The notes under the pieces were generated by a model, which was given only the letters and a program-made list of their open reading frames with translations, made no database searches and was not told where the DNA came from. From Allomesorhizobium sp043769475 (GTDB lineage Bacteria > Pseudomonadota > Alphaproteobacteria > Rhizobiales > Rhizobiaceae), in the NCBI RefSeq assembly GCF_043769475.1, contig NZ_CP171729.1, forward strand, positions 3,658,001 to 3,722,000: a stretch of DNA of 64,000 bases. Reading direction: 5' to 3'. Made by a program: the position numbers and the translations under genes. Shown piece by piece: positions 1 to 7,967 of this stretch; within the stretch, counting starts at the first letter, position 1, and each line of letters opens with the position of its first letter.

Positions 1-1384
1 GCACCGCCACCGCCGACACCCGCGCCGGCGCCGGACCCGCTTGAACCGTTGCCGCCCGCTCCGCCGCCGCCGGAGCCGGGCGAACCCACACCACCGCCTC
101 CGACCGAGCCGATACCGCCGGAGCCGCCGCCTCCCCCGCCACCGCCGGTTGAGCCCCCGCCGCCGCTGCCGCCGGAGCCGACGCCAGGCGATCCGGACCC
201 GGTCGATCCTGCGCCTCCGGTGGAGCCGGAGGATCCGGCGCCATTGCCGCCTCCTCCGCCATCGCCGGCGCCTCCGCTCGATCCGCCGCCGCCGCCTCCA
301 GCGCCGCCGACGGAGCCTGCGCCCCTGCCGGTGCCGACCCCGGTCGAAACCGGCCCTGAGCCGTTGCCGCCGCCCGTTCAGCCCGCGCCGCCGACACCGG
401 GTGCAACGCCTGTAATCGCCGAGGAGATCCCGCTCTACCGCATCGAGGTGCCGACTTATTCGGTGGTTGCACCGGTCGCCCATCATCTGGCGCTGAGCAA
501 TCTCGGCACGTTCCACGAACGCCGGGGCGAGCAGGCTTTGCTGCAAGGCCAGGATTTCCTTCCAGTGGTCTGGGGCCGTGTGTTTGGACAGGACTTCGAG
601 ATGAAGTGGTCGGGAACCGTGGCTCCGTCTTTCGACGGCGACCTGTTCGGCTTCCAGGCCGGCGCCGACCTGTTCGGCTGGGAAAGCGCTTCAGGCCACC
701 GCGACCGCGCCGGCCTGTTCGTCAGCCACAGCCGCATGGACGGCGACGTTCGCGGCCAGGCGCTCGGCTGGAATGACCTGTCGGTCGGCGAGATGGATCT
801 CGACGGAACCAGCTTCGGCACCTACTGGACGCATATCGGCCCGACCGGCTGGTATCTGGACGGCATCGTCATGGGAACCTGGTTCGACGGCAGCGCCACA
901 TCCAGCCGCGGCGTCGGCATCGACCTCGATGGAAGCGGCGTCGCCGTTTCCCTCGAAGGCGGCTACCCGATCGCGTTGGCCGAGGGCTGGACAGCTCGAG
1001 CCGCAGGCGCAACTCATATGGCAGCACCTATCCTTCGACGATCAGGAGGACAGGTTCGCGACAATCTCGTTCGACCTGGACGATGCGGTGACCGGCCGGC
1101 TGGGCGTACGCCTGCAGGGCGAGATGCTGTTCGGCGGCATGAAGCTGCAGCCCTATCTCAAGGCCAATCTCTGGCATGAGTTCGGCGCGACCGAAAGCAT
1201 CTCGTTCGGTCCGAACGTCATCGCGACCGAACTCGAGGGGACTTTGCTGGAGGCCGGCGGCGGCATCGTGGCCAACGTCACCGAAAATGCCAGCATCTTC
1301 GCCACGGGCGATTTCACCACCGAGCTCGATGGCGAAAGAACCCGCATCCTCGAGGGCAATATCGGCCTCAGCATCAAATGGTAG
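1..1384 (+). CDS. Autotransporter, C-terminal part (proline-rich linker plus beta-barrel); 5' end outside window; frameshifted as read
   Basis: The gene enters the window open in frame 1. The first ~130 residues are almost only Pro, Glu, Ala and Asp (PPxP-type runs), a flexible linker. A pertactin-type autotransporter barrel follows: a stretch near nt 430-560 (YRIEVPTYSVVAPVA, then ALSNLGTFHERRGEQ), alternating aromatic/glycine strands (WGRVFG, GFQAGADLFGW, GYPIALAEGW), and a final strand ending in Trp (LSIKW), as expected for an outer-membrane barrel recognised by the Bam machinery. One extra base near 994 breaks the frame: frame 1 reads to EGWT and the barrel resumes in frame 2 at LEPQAQLIWQ. 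Either a sequencing indel or a real lesion removing the last strands. The passenger lies upstream, so what it binds or cleaves cannot be told. Confidence 0.85.
994..994 (+). other. Apparent +1 frameshift in autotransporter barrel
   Basis: Reading gag-ggc-tgg-aca, dropping the g at about 994, then ctc-gag-ccg-cag restores one continuous barrel across both frames. The exact extra base cannot be fixed from sequence alone. Confidence 0.7.
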
Positions 1385-1405
1385 AAGCGCGGCGGGCGAG
1401 AGCCG

Positions 1406-2029
1406 TCAGTTGCCGGACCGCATCGCGACGGTCGCGATGCCGGCGCCGATCAGCAGCGATCCGCCGGTCCGGTTGAAAATGCCGATGGCCCTCGGATTGC
1501 GCACGAGGCTGCGCGCCCGCGCCGCCACCAGCGCATAGCCGAAGGCGTTGACGAAAGCCAGGATCAGGAAGGTGGCCTCGAAGATCAGCATCTGGGTGAA
1601 GAAATCCGCGTCGCGGTTCAGGAACTGCGGCAGGAACGCCACGAAGAAGGTGATACTCTTGGGATTGAGGGCGGTGACCAGCCAGGCATGGCCCACCATC
1701 TTCGCGGCTGAAACCGCGCCGGTTCGCGGATTCGCCCGCAAGGCGCCGCCCGCCCTGAACAGCTTGATGCCGAGATAGATGAGATAGGCCGCGCCGATCC
1801 ATTTCAGGATGGTGAAGACGGTGGCCGAAGCCGCAAGCAGCGCGCCGATGCCGAGCATCGACAGGGTCATTGCTGTGAAGTCGCCGAGCGCCACGCCGAC
1901 TGCCACCGGCAGCGCCGTGCGCCAGCCCTGTCCGAGCGCGTAGGAGACGACCAGCAGAATGGTCGGGCCCGGAATGATCAGGAGGACGGATGTTGCCGCG
2001 GCGAAGGCTGCCCAGGTTTCAATCGGCAT
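1406..2029 (-). CDS. LysE/RhtB family amino-acid exporter
   Basis: This 207-residue protein is the usual LysE/RhtB size with about six hydrophobic segments. The N-terminal helix carries the family signature around residues 14-30 (LLIIPGPTILLVVSYALGQG), followed by GVALGDF, and a second half with ALNPKSITFFVAFLPQF near residue 125. Members export amino acids or homoserine lactones across the inner membrane by proton antiport. The substrate here cannot be told. It converges on the autotransporter (21 nt between stops) and has its own upstream region. A purine-rich AGGAGACAT precedes the ATG. Family assignment is firm. Confidence 0.9.
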   Translation of the reverse strand: MPIETWAAFAAATSVLLIIPGPTILLVVSYALGQGWRTALPVAVGVALGDFTAMTLSMLGIGALLAASATVFTILKWIGAAYLIYLGIKLFRAGGALRANPRTGAVSAAKMVGHAWLVTALNPKSITFFVAFLPQFLNRDADFFTQMLIFEATFLILAFVNAFGYALVAARARSLVRNPRAIGIFNRTGGSLLIGAGIATVAMRSGN

Positions 2030-2459
2030 GGATGTCTCCTTTGCTCAAAGGAAAGGATAAATCCCTGCCATCGCGGCGATGTAAAGGGCGAAGTTTGCGG
2101 ACGTGTTTCTTCGGCGTGGCGCGGGTGTCGCATCAATAATCCCCCGCGACCAAGCCGGCGATCTCCGCGAGGCTGACGTCAGCCCCGAGCGCGGCACAAG
2201 CCAAGACAGTATCTGATGTTAACGTCGCGCCCATTTTCCCCTCGAGCAGCCAGCACCGCATGCTGGGCGTGGCTTTTGCCGAGATTGTGTCTGCGCCGGG
2301 GTAATGCTGTGTCGCGGCAGCGAGCCAGCGCGGGCAAACCGGCTTAATTCGTGCAAGCTGCTGACGTTCAAAGGCTTTTCTGATTCACGGTTTCTCAACC
2401 ATGATTGGTGAAAATGCCGGATAAGCTTTGATCGCGGATTTCTGCGAGCGCCAAAGCGC
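2030..2459. other. Intergenic region (430 bp) between lysE-type gene and L,D-transpeptidase
   Basis: It separates two divergent genes and should hold both promoters, but no convincing -35/-10 pair was found. The only coding-like item is a short leftward ORF, listed separately. No repeat or RNA gene recognised. Confidence 0.4.
2133..2261 (-). CDS. Possible small ORF (42 aa), unrecognised
   Basis: Reads MRCWLLEGKM then GATLTSDTVLACAALGADVS and ends VAGDY. An internal ATG at 2234 has a good Shine-Dalgarno (GAGGGG, six bases ahead), so a 33-residue version is also possible. The frame stays open upstream to about 2390 without a start codon, so it could be the tail of a decayed gene. Third-position GC in the upstream part is low for this genome, which argues against selection for coding. 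No family recognised. Confidence 0.2.
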   Translation of the reverse strand: MRCWLLEGKMGATLTSDTVLACAALGADVSLAEIAGLVAGDY

Positions 2460-3230
2460 GTGTCAAATCGTGGAAGTGTCCCAGTGTCCGAGTCTCCCGC
2501 GTCGTCCGAATCCGCAATCCCATCACATCCGCAATCCGACCGCTTGTCCCGCCGAACGGCGATGTTAGCCCTCGGCTCCGCCGCACTGCTGGCGACGGGC
2601 TGTTCGCGCTCGCTCGACCTTGCGGCGCTCGAAGTGGATGAGTTCACGACCGGAACGATCCGCCCGCGCATCAGCGTCGACAGCCGCGTGACGCGCCCGG
2701 AACTGATGTACGCCTCGTTCACCGACGAAAGTTTCGTTCTTCCGGAAATCCCGTTCGAGAAGGTCGATCCGAAGTGGCGCCGCCAGATTGTCGTCGATCC
2801 GACCGGCGAGCAGCCCGGCACGATCGTGGTGCATTTGCAGGAGCGCCATCTTTATTGGGTCCAGCCGGGCGGCGACGCCATCCGCTACGGCGTCGGCATC
2901 GGCAAGGATGGCTTCGTCTGGTCGGGCCGGGCCAACATCCAGTACGGCAAGAAATGGCCGACCTGGACGCCTCCGCCGGAAATGATCGCGCGCCGGCCGG
3001 AACTGGAGAAATGGCGCGGCGGCCAGCCCGGCGGGCTGGACAACCCTCTCGGCGCACGCGCGCTCTACATCTTCAAGGACGGCCAGGACACAGGCTTCCG
3101 CGTCCACGGCTCGCCCGAATGGCACACCATCGGTCAGGCCATGTCGTCGGGCTGCGTGCGCATGATCAACCAGGATGTGATCGACCTCTACAACCGGGTT
3201 ACCGGGAAAACGCCGATCGTGGTGGTTTAG
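2460..3230 (+). CDS. L,D-transpeptidase (YkuD/ErfK family), exported
   Basis: 256 residues. The N-terminus has a twin-arginine-like start (SRRTAML) and hydrophobic stretch ending ATGCS, a possible lipoprotein or Tat signal. The YkuD catalytic domain fills the second half: GTIVVHLQERHLYWVQ opens the fold and HGSPEWHTIG with SSGCVRM supplies the conserved His and catalytic Cys (about residue 237). Such enzymes make 3-3 cross-links in peptidoglycan or attach proteins to it in the periplasm; Rhizobiales encode many paralogues. The start is a GTG; an ATG at 2562 would leave only the hydrophobic core, so the GTG start, which keeps the RR motif, is preferred. The 3' end nearly abuts the convergent aminotransferase gene (8 nt). 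Confidence 0.9.
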   Translation: MSNRGSVPVSESPASSESAIPSHPQSDRLSRRTAMLALGSAALLATGCSRSLDLAALEVDEFTTGTIRPRISVDSRVTRPELMYASFTDESFVLPEIPFEKVDPKWRRQIVVDPTGEQPGTIVVHLQERHLYWVQPGGDAIRYGVGIGKDGFVWSGRANIQYGKKWPTWTPPPEMIARRPELEKWRGGQPGGLDNPLGARALYIFKDGQDTGFRVHGSPEWHTIGQAMSSGCVRMINQDVIDLYNRVTGKTPIVVV

Positions 3231-3238
3231 CCATCTGG

Positions 3239-4525
3239 CTAGGCGTTCGCCGCAACCAGCGCCTTCTCCAGCTTGCCCATGCCTTCGGCCAGGACCGCGT
3301 CCGAGATGGTGAGCGGCATCAGGATGCGGATGGTGTTGGCATGGACGCCGCAGGAGATCAGCACCAGCCCTTCCGCGATCGCGGCCTGGGTCACCCGTTT
3401 GGTCGCGTCGGCGTCGGGCTCGGCGCCGCCGCGGCCTTTGACGATATCGAACGCCACCATCGCTCCCGGCCCGCGGATGGCGGCCATGGGAACTGTGTCG
3501 TTGCGCTGCGCGATGCGCGCCAGTTCGCCCCTGATTCGCTCGCCCAGCACGTTCGCGCGGTCGATCAGGCGCTCTTCGGCGATGACGTCGAGGACGGCTA
3601 ACGCCGCAGCACATGCGATCGGGCTGCCGGCATAGGTGCCGCCGAGGCCGCCGGGCTCCGGGCCGTCCATGACAGCGGCGCGGCCGATGACGCCGGACAG
3701 CGGAAAGCCGCCGGCGAGCGACTTGGCTATGGTGACCAGGTCGGGCTCTATCCCACTGTTTTCTATGCCGAACATCTTTCCGGTGCGGGCGAAGCCGGTC
3801 TGGATCTCGTCGGCGATCAGCAGGATGCCGTGCTCGTCGCAGACTTTGCGCAGCGCCTGCAACAATTCGGTGGGGGCCGGGTGGAAACCGCCTTCGCCCT
3901 GCACCGGCTCGATGATGATGGCCGCCACATGCGCCGGCTCGATGTCGGCGCGGAACAGCAGATCCAGGGCCCGCATCGTATCGGCGACGGTGACGCCGTC
4001 CTGCGGGATCGGGAACGGCAGATGATAGACGCCGCCGGGCATCGGCCCGAACTTCTTCTTGTAGGGCGCGACCTTGCCGGTCAGCGCCATGGTCATCATG
4101 GTGCGGCCGTGGAAACCGCCGCCGAAGGCGATGATGCCCGGGCGGCCGGTCGCGGCACGTGCTATTTTCACTGCGTTTTCAACGGCTTCTGCCCCGGTCG
4201 AGAACAGGATGGTCTTCGCCTCGCCCGAGAAAGGCGCAAGCCCGTTCAGCCGCTCGCAGAGCGCGATATAGGGTTCGTAGGGCACGATCTGGAACGCGGT
4301 GTGGGTGTAGCTGTCGAGCTGCTGGCGCACCGCGGCGATCACTTTCGGATGACGGTGGCCGGTGTTCAAAACGGCTATGCCGCCGGCGAAATCGATGTAG
4401 CGGTTACCGTCGACGTCCCAGAGTTCCGAACCTTCGGCGCGGCTTGCGAACACCGGAAAGGCGGTGCCGACGCCGCGCGGCACGGCGGCGACCCGGCGCG
4501 CTTGAAGCGATGAATTCTTTGTCAT
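3239..4525 (-). CDS. gabT: Class III aminotransferase, 4-aminobutyrate aminotransferase type
   Basis: 428 residues from the ATG at 4525, preceded by AAGGGG; an upstream in-frame extension is rejected because it lacks family similarity. PLP fold type I features: STGAEAVENAVKIAR (phosphate-binding), FHGRTMMTMALTGK, IIIEPVQGEGG, IADEIQTGFARTGKMF (the Asp that contacts PLP nitrogen) and TIAKSLAGGFPLSG with the Schiff-base Lys. These match GabT, which moves the amino group of GABA to 2-oxoglutarate giving succinate semialdehyde. No succinate-semialdehyde dehydrogenase lies beside it, so 5-aminovalerate or a related omega-amine could also be the substrate. It diverges from the phosphofructokinase gene. 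Confidence 0.88.
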   Translation of the reverse strand: MTKNSSLQARRVAAVPRGVGTAFPVFASRAEGSELWDVDGNRYIDFAGGIAVLNTGHRHPKVIAAVRQQLDSYTHTAFQIVPYEPYIALCERLNGLAPFSGEAKTILFSTGAEAVENAVKIARAATGRPGIIAFGGGFHGRTMMTMALTGKVAPYKKKFGPMPGGVYHLPFPIPQDGVTVADTMRALDLLFRADIEPAHVAAIIIEPVQGEGGFHPAPTELLQALRKVCDEHGILLIADEIQTGFARTGKMFGIENSGIEPDLVTIAKSLAGGFPLSGVIGRAAVMDGPEPGGLGGTYAGSPIACAAALAVLDVIAEERLIDRANVLGERIRGELARIAQRNDTVPMAAIRGPGAMVAFDIVKGRGGAEPDADATKRVTQAAIAEGLVLISCGVHANTIRILMPLTISDAVLAEGMGKLEKALVAANA

Positions 4526-4836
4526 TTCAACCCCTTGAATGAAATCGTCTTCCGGTCGGCACCACGCGCGGCTCCGCAGGCGTGTAGGATAAACGTCGGC
4601 CCTGTCCATGTATATGACACGGAAAACTTTGAATGGGCCCAAGCGGTTAGAGACCGTTTGATAATTCTGCTCCGGCGGGCAGCAATTGCTTGCCGCATGA
4701 TCTGCCCCGGAGCGAATTCTCAAACGGCCTCTTAGCGCGACAGGCGCGGCCGGACCGCGCAGAATTTGTTCACAAGGTTGCGCAAGGCGCGCGGAAACGC
4801 CAATGTTGGGTCAAACAAAGCGGGGAAAGACGCCAA
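4526..4836. other. Divergent intergenic region gabT / pfp with a RIME-like palindrome
   Basis: 311 bp; the right half is filled by the inverted repeat at 4650-4731. The left half (4550-4640) should hold the gabT promoter, but no clear consensus pair was found. Confidence 0.5.
4650..4731. repeat. Large imperfect palindrome, RIME-like rhizobial repeat
   Basis: The left arm (4650-4675) and right arm (4707-4731) are about 25 bases long and match with few differences when one is inverted (left begins GAGACCGTTTGATAATTC; right, inverted, begins GAGGCCGTTTGAGAATTC). The middle holds a smaller inverted pair around GGCAGCAATTGCTTGCC. Such palindromes are scattered between genes in rhizobia. Confidence 0.75.
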
Positions 4837-6003
4837 ATGCCCGAAACATTCGTGATCGCCCAAGGCGGCGGCCCGACCGCCGTGATCAACCAGACGGTGG
4901 TGGGCGCAGCGCTTGAAATTCGCCGCCGCCATCCCGGCGCAAAAGTGCTGGGTTCGCGGCACGGCGTTCGCGGGATCAGGGATGGCGACTACGTCGACCT
5001 TTCCGGAATTCCGGAGGATCAGTTGAAGCTCATCGGCGCGACGCCAGGTGCTGCCCTCGGCTCGACCCGCGACAAGCCGGACGCCGCCTATTGCGACCTG
5101 GTGCTGGCTGGCCTGAAAAAGGCAGGCGCCGACGCCTTCATCTATATCGGCGGCAACGACACCTCGGGTACGCAGCAGATCCTGACCGACGCTTCGGGCG
5201 GATCGATCGCCTTCGTTCACGCGCCGAAGACCATCGACAACGATCTGATGGAAAACGACCACACGCCGGGCTTCATCTCGGCGGGCGAATTCGTGGCCGG
5301 CGCATTCCTCAGCGTCGACCTCGACTTCCGCGCGCTGCCCGGCGTCTATGTCGGCATCGTCATGGGCCGGCACGCCGGCTTCCTCACCGCCGCGGCCGCC
5401 GCATGGCGCGCGGATGAGGACAGCGGCCCGCATCTGGTTTATGTGCCGGAGCGTCCCTTCTCGGCGCCGCGGTTCATCGACGATGTGCGAATGACGCTCG
5501 ACCGCCACAAGCGCTGCATCGTCGCCGTCTCCGAGGGCGTGACGACCGAGGACGGGCGCGCGCTCGTGGAGAGCATCGTCCCGGCCGACAAGCTGGAGCG
5601 CGACGCGCACGGCAACATCAAACTTTCGGGCAGCGACCTTAACATGGCGTTCGAGCGGATGCTCGCGGAAGGGCTGCCGGGGAAACGGGCGCGCGTCGAT
5701 GCGCTGGGCTACATGCCGCGCGGCTATGTCGGCGCCATCAACAGCACGGATTCGAGCGAGGCGTTCGAGGCCGGCGCCTTCGCCGTCGAAGTGGCGGCGC
5801 GCGGGGGCGGATCGGTCGCGCTGAAACATGAGGGCGGCAAGACGGTGATGCGCCAGGTGCCGCTCGATGCGGTCGCGGGCAAGACCCGCCACATGCCCGA
5901 CGATTTCATGCAGTCCGACGCCAACCAGCTTTCGGACACGGGCATGGCCTATCTGAAGCGGCTCATCCCGGAGAAATACCGGGTCGGAAAACCGTTCGTT
6001 TAG
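4837..6003 (+). CDS. pfp: Pyrophosphate-dependent 6-phosphofructokinase
   Basis: 388 residues from the ATG at 4837 (GGGGAAAG ahead). GGGPTAVINQ near the N-terminus and GGNDTSGTQQ and PKTIDND in the middle are the phosphofructokinase active-site loops. Where ATP enzymes have Gly in GGDGS and PGTIDND, this protein has Asp (GGNDT) and Lys (PKTIDND), the residues that mark PPi as phosphoryl donor. MGRHAGFL and SEGVT are further substrate-site motifs. It catalyses reversible phosphorylation of fructose 6-phosphate in the cytoplasm. Many alphaproteobacteria lack ATP-PfkA and use this enzyme mainly in the Entner-Doudoroff/pentose background. The K+ channel gene starts 12 nt downstream, so they may be co-transcribed. 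Confidence 0.92.
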   Translation: MPETFVIAQGGGPTAVINQTVVGAALEIRRRHPGAKVLGSRHGVRGIRDGDYVDLSGIPEDQLKLIGATPGAALGSTRDKPDAAYCDLVLAGLKKAGADAFIYIGGNDTSGTQQILTDASGGSIAFVHAPKTIDNDLMENDHTPGFISAGEFVAGAFLSVDLDFRALPGVYVGIVMGRHAGFLTAAAAAWRADEDSGPHLVYVPERPFSAPRFIDDVRMTLDRHKRCIVAVSEGVTTEDGRALVESIVPADKLERDAHGNIKLSGSDLNMAFERMLAEGLPGKRARVDALGYMPRGYVGAINSTDSSEAFEAGAFAVEVAARGGGSVALKHEGGKTVMRQVPLDAVAGKTRHMPDDFMQSDANQLSDTGMAYLKRLIPEKYRVGKPFV

Positions 6004-6015
6004 GCCGCCAAATTC

Positions 6016-6828
6016 ATGAGCGATATTTCGGTCCAGGAAATCGCCGGTCTGCGCAAATGGCTGTACCGGAACCTCCAGCCGGCCGCCTGGCACAAGACCG
6101 GGCTGTCGCCGCTCAATCGCTTCATCGTCGTGGTGATCTGCCTCGCCGTGGCGGTCGCAGTGTTCGAAAGCGAGCCGGAAATCCATCGGGGCCGGGAGAA
6201 ATGGTTCTTCGCCGCCGAGATGGGATTCGGCTTCATCTTCCTGCTCGAATATCTTGCGCGGATCTGGACCTCGGCTGAAAACCCCGCCTATCGCGGCGGG
6301 CTGCGCGGCTATGTCCGCTACATCCTTTCGCCGCCCGCGATCATCGATCTCCTTGCCATGTCGACCCTGTTCCTGACCTTCTTTGGCAATGAGACGTCGA
6401 TCCTGCGGCTGTTCCGGCTGATCCGCATCCTCTCTCTGGCCAAGCTCGGGCGCTATTCCTCGGCTATCCGGGCAATGGCGGAGGCGGTCAAGTCGCGCCG
6501 CTACGAGCTTTTGATGAGCCTGGCGATCGCCGGCATGCTGCTTTTGACCTCCTCGACGCTGCTTTACATCGTCGAAGGTGACGCCCAGCCGGCGACGTTC
6601 GGCAGTATCCCGCGCGCGATGTGGTGGTCGATCGCTACGCTGACCACCGTCGGCTATGGCGACGTCATACCGGTGACGGTGATCGGCAGGGTTCTGGCCG
6701 GCCTGACCGCGATCACCGGCATCGGGCTCATAGCCATGCCAACCGGAATCCTCGCCGCCGCCTTCAGCGACGCCATCCAGCGGCAGCGGGAGGCGAGGAA
6801 GCACAAGGAGCCGGTGGGGCCGGGTTGA
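6016..6828 (+). CDS. Voltage-gated-type potassium channel
   Basis: 270 residues with six predicted membrane helices. The pore carries the K+ selectivity filter TTVGYGD (about residues 213-219) followed by the inner helix GIGLIAMPTGILAAAFSDAI. An arginine-spaced segment (LRLFRLIRILSLAKLGRY) resembles a short S4 voltage sensor, so this is a KvAP/Kch-type channel in the inner membrane rather than a two-helix KcsA type. The cytoplasmic tail is short, without an RCK/TrkA-N domain. It lies 12 nt after pfp. Family assignment is strong; gating behaviour is not visible. Confidence 0.92.
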   Translation: MSDISVQEIAGLRKWLYRNLQPAAWHKTGLSPLNRFIVVVICLAVAVAVFESEPEIHRGREKWFFAAEMGFGFIFLLEYLARIWTSAENPAYRGGLRGYVRYILSPPAIIDLLAMSTLFLTFFGNETSILRLFRLIRILSLAKLGRYSSAIRAMAEAVKSRRYELLMSLAIAGMLLLTSSTLLYIVEGDAQPATFGSIPRAMWWSIATLTTVGYGDVIPVTVIGRVLAGLTAITGIGLIAMPTGILAAAFSDAIQRQREARKHKEPVGPG

Positions 6829-6897
6829 ATTCGTTTTCGGTTTGCGCCGCCCCTCACCTGCCTGCCTCTTTGCAAGCTCAGGCGCTGGCCCCAAACC

Positions 6898-6923
6898 CGT
6901 GGTTCGACAAGCTCACCATGAGG
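6898..6923 (+). repeat. REP-like element, left arm
   Basis: Core CGACAAGCTCACCATGAGG. Its inverted partner at 7032-7057 differs by one base in 26. The same core (CGACAAGCTCAGGATGAGG) recurs at about 55430. Confidence 0.7.
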
Positions 6924-7031
6924 GGGTTTGGGGCTCGCCGCGCCTACCCTGCAACGTTGGGAGCTTCGTGTCGGGAACGGCGGAATTCGTCGTAAACATT
7001 GGTGGTTAGCGGGCGTGGCGTTTTCAGTAGA

Positions 7032-7057
7032 CCTCATGGTGAGCCTGTCGAACCACG
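7032..7057 (-). repeat. REP-like element, right arm
   Basis: Inverted copy of the 6898-6923 motif, 108 bases away. Together they could fold into a long stem between two convergent genes. Confidence 0.7.
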
Positions 7058-7097
7058 AGGGCGCTTGGCGGGTAAGAGGCCGCGCAGACCTCCACCC

Positions 7098-7475
7098 TCA
7101 CTTCGCGCGCCCCGCCAGCCAGGTTTCGAGTTGCTTGATCTCGCGCTCCTGGGCTTCGATGATTTCCTCGGCGAGCTTGCGGATCTCGGCGTCCTTGCCG
7201 TGCTCCAGAACGATGCGGGCCATGTCGATCGCCGCCTGGTGGTGCGGAATCATGCCGCGTGCGAAGTCGATGTCGGCGTCGCCCCTGTATTCGATCGCCG
7301 ACATCGCGCCATGCATCTTGTCGTTGGCCGCCTTATAGGCCGTCGTCGCATCCGTGGCGGGCGCGGCGGCCTCGGTCGTTGCGTGCCCGCTATGGTCGGT
7401 CTGGGCGATTGCCGGGGCGGATAGCGCGAGGGCGAGAAGCGCGGCGGCGGAGAGAGCTGAGAAGATTCTGGTCAT
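7098..7475 (-). CDS. DUF305 family protein, periplasmic, copper-associated
   Basis: 125 residues with a clear Sec signal peptide (MTRIFSALSAAALLALALS, cleavage after AIAQ). The mature part is one DUF305 four-helix unit: GMIPHHQAAIDMARIVLEHG, with the conserved Met and His pair proposed to bind copper, and a C-terminal helix EAQEREIKQLETWL. DUF305 proteins such as cyanobacterial CopM bind copper outside the cytoplasm. It is the third gene of the leftward copA-cueR-DUF305 unit, 83 nt after cueR, so a copper-buffering role in the periplasm is a reasonable inference. Confidence 0.88.
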   Translation of the reverse strand: MTRIFSALSAAALLALALSAPAIAQTDHSGHATTEAAAPATDATTAYKAANDKMHGAMSAIEYRGDADIDFARGMIPHHQAAIDMARIVLEHGKDAEIRKLAEEIIEAQEREIKQLETWLAGRAK

Positions 7476-7558
7476 GAAGGTTCCTTTCGTGGTCGGATTT
7501 TCGCGGCCGCTGGCGGGCCGTTTTTCAGTGCGTGGTCGATTGGTTGGTCAGTGGGCGG

Positions 7559-7957
7559 TCAATTGGGGTCTTCCTCGCCGGACAGGCCGTCGAGGATCGG
7601 GCATTCCGGACGCTCGTCGCCGTGACAATGGTCGACGAGATGCTTCAGGGTTTCGCGCAGGCCGACGAGTTCGGCGATCTTGCGGTCGATCTCGACGAGC
7701 TTGACCTCGGCGATGGCCTTCACGTCGGCGCTCTCGCGGTGGCTGTCGCCATAGAGCGAGAGAAGCTGCCGGCACTCCTCGACGGAGAAGCCTAGGCTGC
7801 GCGAACGCTGCAGGAATTTCAGCCGGTGGACGTCGGCGGTCGAATAATCGCGATAGCCGTTGCCGGAGCGGCCGGGCTTCAGGAGGCCTATATCCTCGTA
7901 GTAGCGGATCGTCTTGGCCGGCAGGCCCGAACGCTCCGATGCGTCGCCTATGTTCAT
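7559..7957 (-). CDS. cueR: Cu(I)-responsive MerR-family regulator
   Basis: 132 residues. N-terminal MerR helix-turn-helix (MNIGDASERSGLPAKTIRYY) followed by the coiled-coil dimerisation helix and the metal loop CHGDERPEC. The C-x7-C spacing is the CueR signature that coordinates one Cu(I) linearly; Zn- and Hg-sensing relatives differ here. CueR twists promoters with a 19-bp spacer to activate transcription. Exactly such a promoter precedes copA (10480-10510). The gene starts 10 nt after the copA stop, so the sensor is part of the operon it controls. Confidence 0.93.
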   Translation of the reverse strand: MNIGDASERSGLPAKTIRYYEDIGLLKPGRSGNGYRDYSTADVHRLKFLQRSRSLGFSVEECRQLLSLYGDSHRESADVKAIAEVKLVEIDRKIAELVGLRETLKHLVDHCHGDERPECPILDGLSGEEDPN

Positions 7958-7967
7958 GATGTTCCTT

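Larger units (their letters stand above)
6829..7097. other. Intergenic region with inverted REP-like arms
   Basis: 269 bp between convergent genes (channel and DUF305). It holds two inverted copies of a 26-base motif (separate entries) that could act as a bidirectional transcription barrier. Nothing else recognised. Confidence 0.5.

Noticed and set aside
4603..4619. TGTC-N9-GACA dyad as gabT operator
   Set aside because: Only four-base arms match; too weak without other copies.
4732..6894. 720-codon minus-strand frame
   Set aside because: Antisense of pfp and K+ channel.
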